Both the position numbers and the translations under genes were made by a program. Below the pieces are notes generated by a model. The model did not search any database, was not told the DNA's origin, and saw nothing but the letters and a program-made list of their open reading frames with translations. 7,611 nucleotides of DNA, taken from contig JAGHAO010000009.1 of NCBI GenBank assembly GCA_021161495.1, forward strand, positions 1 to 7,611. Direction: 5' to 3'. This document shows positions 1 through 5,501 of this stretch, one piece after another. Within the stretch, counting starts at the first letter, position 1; each line of letters opens with the position of its first letter. This DNA comes from Caldisericaceae bacterium. Its GTDB lineage: Bacteria > Caldisericota > Caldisericia > Caldisericales > Caldisericaceae.

Positions 1-100
1 CCTTCGGCGAGGAAAAGAGTTCAGAGTGACAAATACGAGATTCTTCGTCACTCACTTCGTTCGTTCCTCCGGAATGACTTCCACTCCGCCATCCTGAGGT
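1..100. repeat. Fragment of a dispersed intergenic repeat
   Basis: Read on the - strand this stretch contains GTCATTCCGGAGGAACG, then GACGAAGAATCTC, then GTCACTCTGAACTC. These pieces closely resemble a family of short non-coding repeats (of the type GTCATTCTGAGGAGCGAAGCGACGAAGAATCTC) that I recall from intergenic regions of many bacterial genomes. An imperfect inverted pair is visible: CCTCCGGAATG at 66-76 and CATCCTGAGG at 90-99. The copy looks degenerate and runs off the left edge, so its true boundaries are unknown. Only one copy lies in the window, so repetitiveness rests on resemblance, not on copies seen here. Confidence 0.5.
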
Positions 101-316
101 GTCTTTACAATCCATACATTGCTTGATAAAACAACAAGAGAAAAGAAGTGACATAGTTATATAGAAGAAGGATTTTGCAGTTTTAACGCAATTCATTCCG
201 AATTAATCCGTAACGGTTTTCGCACGGCATACCCCAAAATAGTAAATGAGTTTCTCTCTCCATATTTTTTGTAATGCAATAAACGGCATTTGCTATTTCT
301 TGTTCAAAGATTCCCC
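101..316. other. Intergenic stretch with no recognised gene
   Basis: This is AT-rich sequence between the edge repeat and the candidate promoter. I see no open frame with a ribosome binding site, no tRNA-like fold and no strong hairpin followed by a T-run. Short imperfect inverted pieces such as AATTC/GAATT near 190-205 are too weak to call. TTCAAAG at 303-309 recurs at 334-340, across the operator repeats. The region may hold the 3' end of an upstream transcription unit or additional regulatory sites, but nothing specific can be supported. Confidence 0.4.
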
Positions 317-335
317 GTTGATTTTTTGTTGATTT
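317..335 (+). promoter_or_regulatory. Candidate SARP-type operator: 8-bp direct repeat, 11-bp period
   Basis: GTTGATTT occurs at 317-324 and again, identically, at 328-335, so the two copies are exactly 11 bp apart, about one helical turn. Taking the heptamer GTTGATT, the second copy ends at 334 and exactly 8 bases separate it from the candidate -10 box at 343. Streptomyces SARP regulators (ActII-ORF4, AfsR) are known to bind heptameric direct repeats spaced 11 bp with the last repeat about 8 bp upstream of -10. A BTAD-domain regulator is encoded in this window. The repeat is seen directly. Its binding by that regulator is inference, and in T-rich DNA a chance repeat is possible. Confidence 0.45.
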
Positions 336-348
336 CAAAGTTTAGAAT
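318..348 (+). promoter_or_regulatory. Candidate promoter of the four-gene operon
   Basis: A -10-like TAGAAT lies at 343-348. A -35-like TTGATT at 318-323 is separated from it by 19 bases, longer than the usual 17, as expected for an activator-dependent promoter. The predicted transcription start, about 7 bases after the -10 box, falls at 355-356, the A of the first gene's ATG. That would give a leaderless or nearly leaderless message. The overlapping TTTAAT at 348-353 would start transcription inside the gene and is less likely. Confidence 0.4.
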
Positions 349-355
349 TTAATCG

Positions 356-526
356 ATGAAAAAGCGTGAAACATTCGAATCCTTTCTTATCCGGATAAGA
401 AAGGAAAAAGGCAAATGGGTGGGAACGATAATCTGCATTAAAAACGGTTTTAGTTTTCCGATCGCCAAATTGTCGGATATTTCCGTAATTATTAAAAAAT
501 TCGTAAAGGAGGGTGAAGAAAAATGA
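356..526 (+). CDS. Small 56-residue protein, first gene of the kinase operon
   Basis: ATG at 356 opens a 56-codon frame ending in TGA at 524-526. An in-frame TAA at 350-352 sits just upstream, so the start cannot lie further 5'. The stop overlaps the protease start as ATGA (523-526), and the protease ribosome binding site lies within its last codons, a classic sign of a translationally coupled real gene. The product begins MKKRETFESFLIRIRKE, continues with GKWVGTI and a GFSFPIAKLSD stretch, and ends in a basic/acidic helix-like tail. There is no signal peptide or membrane segment, so it is probably cytoplasmic. The pattern (F.IRI, W.GTI, G, then L.DI..IIKKF) resembles small unannotated beta-beta-alpha proteins I have seen elsewhere, but I assign no function. 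No Shine-Dalgarno is visible before its ATG, so it may be read from a leaderless transcript. Codon use matches the neighbours. Confidence 0.75.
   Translation: MKKRETFESFLIRIRKEKGKWVGTIICIKNGFSFPIAKLSDISVIIKKFVKEGEEK
380..405. repeat. 26-bp perfect palindrome inside the small gene
   Basis: The half-site TCCTTTCTTATCC at 380-392 is followed directly by its exact reverse complement at 393-405. As RNA it can form an 11-bp stem closed by a CCGG tetraloop. It abuts a second, 8-bp palindrome ATTCGAAT at 373-380. Both lie in codons 6-17 of the small gene, beginning 17 bases after its ATG. No T-run follows on either strand, so it does not look like an intrinsic terminator. It could be a dimeric protein-binding site, or an mRNA hairpin affecting translation of the first genes. 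Confidence 0.7.
507..516 (+). promoter_or_regulatory. Ribosome binding site of the protease-FHA gene
   Basis: AGGAGGGTGA lies 6 bases before the ATG at 523, with the AGGAGG core at 507-512. It is a strong match to the 16S anti-Shine-Dalgarno and fixes the start of the protease gene. It lies inside the final codons of the small upstream gene, so ribosomes finishing that gene stop at the next start. Confidence 0.85.
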
Positions 527-2181
527 GAAAAAGAATTTTGGCAGTGATGGTGTTGATCCTCGTTGCGGTCTCTGTGATATGGGTTCCCGGAGGAGCATTC
601 GCTGCAAAAGGAGGACAAAAAGAACTTAGCCCCAACGAGATCATAATGCTTTCCGAACCCGCCGTCGTGTTCATACAGACAATAATAGAGGGCGACGTTA
701 CCGCACCTGCCGCTGTGTACGACGACAATTTCAGGTTCAGTAGGGATCCGAAAGGCGGAGTATGGAAAGAACATGCGCAGACAGGAGTTGCAGGCACCGG
801 GTTTATAGTTACTCCCGACGGATACATAGTGACAAACGCACACAACGTAAAATTCACACAACAGTTCAAACTGTTTATGATCCTGAAAACCGTAGCGATA
901 AAAGAAGCGGAAAGCCAACTAAAAAGCGGTGCGTTGAACCAAATGGAGGCAAATAAATTTGTTGAAGGATTTCTGATGTACCTCTTGCAAAACGCCAATG
1001 TTTCCAACATAACGGAATCCGTATACGCGGTGCTTGGGAAATCAATTCCCGGAATTCTCATTACACAAAAAGGAATGCAGGCTGAAATAAAAAAAGCGGG
1101 GGACCCATCCGGAACAGGAACCGGTAAAGACGTGGCAATTCTGAAAGTCGAAACGAACACTCAACTTCCCACCGTGGAAATAGGAGATTCTTCCAAACTT
1201 CAGGTAGGAGACAAAATTTACTGTGTGGGATATCCGGGCGTTGCCACATTTCATCCGTACCTCAAAGGAGAAAGCTCCACGCTTCCCACGGTAACATCCG
1301 GAATAGTCAGCGCGATAAAACAGATGCCCGGAGGCTGGAACGTAATACAAACGGATGCGGCAATATACCACGGAAATTCCGGAGGGCCTGCGCTGGACAC
1401 AAACGGAAAAGTGATCGGAATTGCCACGTTCGGCTCGATAGATTACAATACGGGGCAAACAATAGAAGGATTCAACTTTCTCGTTCCGATAAACATAGCG
1501 TTGGAATTTCTCAAAGAAGTCGGGGTTACACCGCATCAGGGGAACTTTGACATTCATTACAAAAAAGCGATAACGTATATGTGGAACGGATATTACTCCA
1601 AAGCGTTAAAGGAATTCACAATTCTGAATCAAATTTCTCCGGGCAATCCTTATGTTCAGCAATTAATAACGAAATGCCGCTCCGAGATCGAAGCGGGACA
1701 CGATAAAAAGGAGGTGCCAATGAGCTTAATTATCGGAATTATCGTGGGAGTTATTGTGATCGTTGCGGTTGTTCTCATATTGAAGAAGAACAAGCCGGTA
1801 CCCGGTGCGCAAAAAGCAAGAATGGAAGCAAGAAGAGAAAAAGTCCGACCGCAACCTTCCGTAAACTCGGGAGAAACCGTAATACTCGGAGGAGGAGGCA
1901 CACCGCTTGCCTATCTTATAGATAAAAAAACGGGCAACAGTTATAAAGTTTTCGACAATACAAACATAGGAAGAGACGAGAGTAATGAAATCGTTCTCCG
2001 GGATCCGGCGGTTTCTTCCAAGCATGCAAAGATCAAATTCGAAAACGGGAACTTCGTTCTTTACGACCTTGCAAGCACAAACGGAACTTATGTAAACGGA
2101 AACAAAATAACAAAAGAAGCGCTGAAAGACGGCGACATAGTGACATTTGCGAGAGTGCAGCTGGAATTTAAGAAACTATGA
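523..2181 (+). CDS. Membrane-anchored trypsin/HtrA-like serine protease with cytoplasmic FHA domain
   Basis: This 552-residue protein joins an extracytoplasmic protease to an intracellular phosphothreonine reader. Residues 1-27 form a signal peptide (RKR, hydrophobic core, AFA cleavage site). The S1C-like protease domain spans about 85-330, with the triad His107 (TNAHNV), Asp203 (KDVAILKV) and Ser286 (GNSGGP). About 95 residues separate His and Asp, against roughly 30 in typical HtrA, indicating a large helical insertion at about 111-195. No PDZ domain is seen. Residues 343-390 look like a TPR-type helical pair. A membrane helix at 401-420 is followed by a strongly basic stretch, placing the C-terminus in the cytoplasm. 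The FHA domain covers about 472-552, with IGR(482-484), SSKH(498-501) and NGT...NG(520-526) conserved. The start follows a strong ribosome site and overlaps the upstream stop. The gene overlaps the PP2C gene by ATGA. Likely role: a protease whose anchoring or activity is tied to the kinase in the same operon. The substrate is unknown. Confidence 0.92.
   Translation: MRKRILAVMVLILVAVSVIWVPGGAFAAKGGQKELSPNEIIMLSEPAVVFIQTIIEGDVTAPAAVYDDNFRFSRDPKGGVWKEHAQTGVAGTGFIVTPDGYIVTNAHNVKFTQQFKLFMILKTVAIKEAESQLKSGALNQMEANKFVEGFLMYLLQNANVSNITESVYAVLGKSIPGILITQKGMQAEIKKAGDPSGTGTGKDVAILKVETNTQLPTVEIGDSSKLQVGDKIYCVGYPGVATFHPYLKGESSTLPTVTSGIVSAIKQMPGGWNVIQTDAAIYHGNSGGPALDTNGKVIGIATFGSIDYNTGQTIEGFNFLVPINIALEFLKEVGVTPHQGNFDIHYKKAITYMWNGYYSKALKEFTILNQISPGNPYVQQLITKCRSEIEAGHDKKEVPMSLIIGIIVGVIVIVAVVLILKKNKPVPGAQKARMEARREKVRPQPSVNSGETVILGGGGTPLAYLIDKKTGNSYKVFDNTNIGRDESNEIVLRDPAVSSKHAKIKFENGNFVLYDLASTNGTYVNGNKITKEALKDGDIVTFARVQLEFKKL
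1705..1722 (+). promoter_or_regulatory. Candidate internal ribosome binding site and start inside the protease gene
   Basis: AAAAAGGAGGTG at 1705-1716 is a near-perfect Shine-Dalgarno, followed by an in-frame ATG at 1720-1722 (codon 400) at good spacing. That methionine is the residue immediately before the membrane helix. Initiation here would make a 153-residue protein consisting only of the membrane segment and the FHA domain, ending at 2181. The site is stronger than the one visible before the PP2C gene. The codons also encode the ordinary residues KKEV, so the match could be coincidental. Confidence 0.5.
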
Positions 2182-3008
2182 GACGAAAGGATACGTTGGT
2201 TTTATCACAGGTGTCCGAAAAAAGGGAAGAGGGCAAGAGGGAAGAGCTCGCTCTCTCCTGTTACGGAGAAACGAATATCGGAAGAAAGAGGAACAGAAAC
2301 GAAGATAGCATCATACTTATCAAAAAAATAAGGTGTGTGCTTGCCGGAGTTTTTGACGGCATGGGAGGAATGAAAAAGGGCGACGTTGCAAGCAAACTTG
2401 CGGTAAAAAGCGTTAATAGGGAGTTCAAACTGCACGGAAACAGGGCAAACTTTATAGAAACTGCGTTGAAAACGGCGAATAAAGAAATTTACGAATATGC
2501 AAAGAGAAATTCGGTCGAGGGCGCTATGGGTACGACGGGAGTTTTGGCATTTGTTTCAAACGGGAAAGTGCGGTTCGGGAACGTGGGAGACAGCAGGCTT
2601 TACGTATTGCATAACGGGAAACTTGTTCAGAAAACACACGACCACACACTTGTTGCGTTCCAACTTGCAAACGGAATAATAACAGAGGAGGAAGCGGAGA
2701 AAAGCGATCAAAAAAACGTATTAGTGAAAGCGCTGGGAGTAAAAAAAACGGTGGAGCCGGAAATATACCCGGAAGAGATTTTGCAACCCGGAGATTCTGT
2801 TCTGCTGTGCAGCGACGGCCTTTATAATATGGCGGGCAAAAAGACGATGGAAATAATCCTGAACAGTAAATCAAGCACAAAAGAGAAAGTAAAAATATTG
2901 ATCAAAACCGCAAACGAAAACGGAGGGGAAGACAACATCTCCGCTGTTTTAATCGAAGCAAAAAACTTTCGCAAAAAAGGACTCTTCGCAGTATTCCGGA
3001 GAAGATGA
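2178..3008 (+). CDS. PP2C-family Ser/Thr protein phosphatase
   Basis: This 276-residue, metal-dependent protein phosphatase (PPM/PP2C) would remove phosphate from Ser/Thr residues, presumably those written by the kinase encoded just downstream. Seen motifs, in order: RNED (40-43), FDGMGG (59-64, metal-binding Asp60), GTTG (118-121), GNVGDSR (134-140), the T-H-D-H motif (153-156), CSDGL (211-215, metal-binding Asp213) and EDN (251-253, metal-binding Asp252). All core metal ligands are present, so it should be active. Length is normal for stand-alone bacterial PP2C (Stp/PrpC/PstP type). There is no signal or membrane helix, but the C-terminus (FRKKGLFAVFRRR) is basic and hydrophobic and might touch the membrane. 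About 25 charged residues precede the domain. The start overlaps the protease stop as ATGA with only a weak ribosome site (GGAATTTAAGAA), so translation is probably coupled. The kinase follows after 19 bases. Confidence 0.95.
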   Translation: MRRKDTLVLSQVSEKREEGKREELALSCYGETNIGRKRNRNEDSIILIKKIRCVLAGVFDGMGGMKKGDVASKLAVKSVNREFKLHGNRANFIETALKTANKEIYEYAKRNSVEGAMGTTGVLAFVSNGKVRFGNVGDSRLYVLHNGKLVQKTHDHTLVAFQLANGIITEEEAEKSDQKNVLVKALGVKKTVEPEIYPEEILQPGDSVLLCSDGLYNMAGKKTMEIILNSKSSTKEKVKILIKTANENGGEDNISAVLIEAKNFRKKGLFAVFRRR

Positions 3009-3014
3009 CGCAGA

Positions 3015-3022
3015 GAGGTGAT
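3015..3022 (+). promoter_or_regulatory. Ribosome binding site of the kinase gene
   Basis: GAGGTGAT, a full 8-base match to the anti-Shine-Dalgarno, lies 5 bases before the ATG at 3028. It decides between this start and the out-of-frame ATG at 3021. It sits in the short gap after the PP2C stop, so the kinase has its own initiation site within the operon. Confidence 0.88.
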
Positions 3023-3027
3023 GTGCA

Positions 3028-5445
3028 ATGAAATACATAGGAAAAATAATTAGAAATCGATACAAACTTTACGATAAAGTGGGTTCCGGGGGAATGGCAA
3101 CCGTTTACCTTGCAAGAGACCTCAGGACAAACGAGGTAGTTGCCGTTAAAATCCTGCACGAAGGCTTTGCGAACAACCAAAAGTACGTGGACAGATTCCT
3201 GAAAGAAGCGGAACTCGTATTGGGAATGAAGCAGGAAAACATTGTGGAAGTTAAGGACTTCGGGAAATTCGAAAATACGTACTTCATAGTAATGGAATAC
3301 ATTCAAGGAAAAACACTGGAAGAGGTCATAGGAGAAAAAGGGAAACTCTCCCCGGAGGAAACGGTGAAAGTCGCAATAGGTGTCGCAAGAGCATTGGAAT
3401 ATGCCCACGATCACGGACTGATTGCGCATAGGGATATAAAACCACAGAACATTATGATCACGACAGACGGGAAGATCAAAGTGACGGATTTCGGAATAGC
3501 AAAAGCAACGGGAAAGGAAGGGCTAACGGCAAGCGGTGCAATTTTGGGAACTCCGTATTACATTTCTCCGGAACAGGCGAAAGGTCAAGCTCCCGACATA
3601 AGAAGCGATTTGTACTCGCTCGGAATTACGATGTATCAGGCACTAACGGGAAAACTTCCTTACACCGGGGATACGCCCTGGTCGATAATAAATATGCACA
3701 TTACCTCACCGATACCGAAAATAGAGGATGAAAATATTCCGGACAGTTTGAAAAATATCGTATTTAAACTTTTGCAAAAAGAACCGGAGGAAAGATACCA
3801 AACTCCGAAGGAACTATTGAAAGACTTGGAAAATTTCCGAAATAAGGAAGAGCAGTTCGATAAAACCGTGATTATCGACATAAGCAAGACGGAAAAAGCG
3901 GAAGAAGTTAGCAATAAATCGGGACGAAGGGAAGAAATTTCCGCAGAGACAGAGAAAAAGTCCGGAAAGAACGAAGAATTTGAAGAAAAAAGAGAAAAAA
4001 CGGTAATCATAAGCACGGCGCCATTAAAAGAGCCCGGAATAACACCGAAAAGAAAAATCTCGTTTCCTGTCCTGAAAGAATCTCCCCCCGAAAAAGCGAA
4101 AAACTTTTTCTCCCTACTTAAAAGAAACAAATATTTCGTTGCGGCGCTGATCGGAATTATTGCCGTATCGGTAGCTATCATATTTATTGCGGCAAGAAGG
4201 CCCGTGAGAACTGCCAATAATGACACCTCTTTGCAAATAAATACGGGAACGGAAACTACGTCTCAAACGGAACAGGGCAATCCTTGGAGCTCAAACTCGG
4301 AAACGAATGCGGGAAACTCGACAGTAGCGGAAAAGACAACGGGAAATTTAACGGTGAACACGACTCCCCCCGGTGCAAAAATAATTTTGGATAATCAGGA
4401 CATCGGTTTTACAACTCCTTGCACGATAAAGAACCTCAAGCCCGGGAAGTACACCGTTACATTGAAGAAGGAAAACTATGAAACCGTATTGAAAGAGGTG
4501 GAAATAAAGGAAGGCAAAACGGCGACAATATCGGTTAATCTTCGAAAAAAAGAGAAATTCGGATACATAAGTGTGGTTACGAATCCTGCCGGAGCGGAAA
4601 TAATAATCGACGGAACGGACAAGGGAGTCAAAACTCCCAATATGGTGAAAATAAAACCGGGAGAACATACGCTAACGTTAAGGAAAACAGGGTATCACTC
4701 ACATTCCGTGAAAGTGAACGTGGAAGCCGGAAAAACGCTGAAACTTACGGTGTCCTTGCAGAAAGTTATCAGCGGAAAGATTGCGGTTAATTCGATACCT
4801 CAAAATGCGGAGATCTTCATAGACAATAAAGATACGTCTTACAAAACTCCCCACACGTTTGAACTGAAACCTGGAAAACACACCGTAACGCTTAAATTAA
4901 AAGGATATAAAGAATGTAGGAGAACGGTAAATGTCAAAGAGGGCGGATCAATAACTTTAGAGGTAAAACTTGAGAGAACCGAAACTCCGGATACGAAAAC
5001 TTTCCGGACGGATGACTATTCGTTCTCTTATCCTGCGGATTGGACATTGGAAGAACATCCCGACGAATATACCGATTTGAGAATAGATAGCAAGGCATAT
5101 CCGGACGACTATGTGGCAACCTGCTTCGTGTATAAGGATAACCTCAAAGAAGAAGATCTTGATTTCGAAGAGGTTCTTAATGAGACGAAAACGGAATACC
5201 TGAAAGATTGCAAAGTGATAAGCGAAAATTACGTAACCGTAAATGGCAACGAATATTACAAATTAGTTATGCAGGGGACCGGAGAGGACGAAGACGGAAA
5301 TCCGATGCCGCTAAAAGTTGCCGTATTCTTTCTGCGAAAAGGAGATATGCTTTACACAATCGAATTCGACGCAACTCCCCAAGATTTTCCGAAGGCATGG
5401 AGAGGTTTTGAAATTATAATAGACAGTTTTTCGTTGAAACCGTGA
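3028..5445 (+). CDS. Transmembrane Hanks-type Ser/Thr protein kinase with PEGA and PsbP/DUF1795-like ectodomain
   Basis: This 805-residue receptor-like kinase has an N-terminal cytoplasmic kinase domain (about 11-270). Its motifs are the glycine loop GSGGMATV (19-26), catalytic Lys41 (AVK), helix-C Glu60, HRDIKPQN (134-141, catalytic Asp136), DFG (154-156), the activation segment with Thr167, Ser169 and Thr175 (GTPYY), SPE (180-182) and Arg257. All catalytic residues are present. A highly charged linker (271-365) carries two TVII motifs (Thr280, Thr325). One membrane helix spans about 369-388, followed by a Ser/Thr/Asn-rich spacer (390-438). Outside are three PEGA repeats (about 440-506, 513-578, 583-649) and a C-terminal domain (about 658-805; YSFSYPADW and II.SFSL ends) resembling the PsbP/DUF1795 (DcrB-like) fold. 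There are no PASTA repeats, so the ligand is probably not muropeptide. PEGA domains often bind protein or envelope surfaces. It is the last gene of the operon, paired with the PP2C and the FHA-protease as likely eraser and reader or substrate. Confidence 0.95.
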   Translation: MKYIGKIIRNRYKLYDKVGSGGMATVYLARDLRTNEVVAVKILHEGFANNQKYVDRFLKEAELVLGMKQENIVEVKDFGKFENTYFIVMEYIQGKTLEEVIGEKGKLSPEETVKVAIGVARALEYAHDHGLIAHRDIKPQNIMITTDGKIKVTDFGIAKATGKEGLTASGAILGTPYYISPEQAKGQAPDIRSDLYSLGITMYQALTGKLPYTGDTPWSIINMHITSPIPKIEDENIPDSLKNIVFKLLQKEPEERYQTPKELLKDLENFRNKEEQFDKTVIIDISKTEKAEEVSNKSGRREEISAETEKKSGKNEEFEEKREKTVIISTAPLKEPGITPKRKISFPVLKESPPEKAKNFFSLLKRNKYFVAALIGIIAVSVAIIFIAARRPVRTANNDTSLQINTGTETTSQTEQGNPWSSNSETNAGNSTVAEKTTGNLTVNTTPPGAKIILDNQDIGFTTPCTIKNLKPGKYTVTLKKENYETVLKEVEIKEGKTATISVNLRKKEKFGYISVVTNPAGAEIIIDGTDKGVKTPNMVKIKPGEHTLTLRKTGYHSHSVKVNVEAGKTLKLTVSLQKVISGKIAVNSIPQNAEIFIDNKDTSYKTPHTFELKPGKHTVTLKLKGYKECRRTVNVKEGGSITLEVKLERTETPDTKTFRTDDYSFSYPADWTLEEHPDEYTDLRIDSKAYPDDYVATCFVYKDNLKEEDLDFEEVLNETKTEYLKDCKVISENYVTVNGNEYYKLVMQGTGEDEDGNPMPLKVAVFFLRKGDMLYTIEFDATPQDFPKAWRGFEIIIDSFSLKP
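4345..4974 (+). repeat. Three tandem PEGA-domain repeats within the kinase gene
   Basis: Three homologous protein repeats, of about 67 residues each, are encoded at roughly 4345-4545, 4564-4761 and 4774-4974. Each shows a beta strand, then PPGA, PAGA or PQNA, then a strand ending in ILDN, IIDG or FIDN, then TP, then KPGK or KPGE with a V/L-T-L-K/R strand, a GY or NY turn, and a closing V.V..G strand. The repeats are diverged in both DNA and protein, so they are old duplications rather than recent copies. They form the outer stalk of the receptor. Confidence 0.9.
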
Positions 5446-5501
5446 AGATTTTGCAGGTTCCGGTAATTGAATTTGTATGGGGTTGTCTTATCCTAAGTCG
5501 G
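5446..5501. other. Convergent intergenic gap with a weak inverted repeat
   Basis: This gap of 56 bases separates the ends of the kinase gene (+) and the regulator gene (-). ATTTTGCA at 5448-5455 is the exact reverse complement of TGCAAAAT at 5509-5516, the second arm lying inside the last codons of the regulator, but 53 bases separate the arms. No compact GC-rich hairpin with a T-run is visible for either direction. Termination here may be factor-dependent, or may use this long-range structure. The evidence is weak. Confidence 0.3.

Noticed and set aside
1..132. Open + strand frame from the left edge to TGA near 130
   Set aside because: It translates the dispersed repeat, has no start or ribosome site in the window, and gives a low-information product.
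380..405. The 26-bp palindrome as an intrinsic terminator
   Set aside because: No T-run follows on either strand, and it lies inside the coding region of the small gene just after the promoter.
349..1160. Long reverse-strand open frames opposite the small gene and protease
   Set aside because: They lie antisense to well-supported coding regions, have Cys/Ser/Phe-rich compositions typical of shadow frames, and show no ribosome sites or recognisable domains.
3021..3023. ATG at 3021 as the kinase start
   Set aside because: It is out of frame with the kinase and overlaps the Shine-Dalgarno itself. The ATG at 3028 is correctly spaced and leads straight into the kinase domain.
2902..4226. Reverse-strand open frames opposite the PP2C end and kinase
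   Set aside because: Composition is that of mirrored A-rich coding (runs of Phe, Ser, Leu), with no domain or start signal. The + strand kinase motifs fully explain the region.
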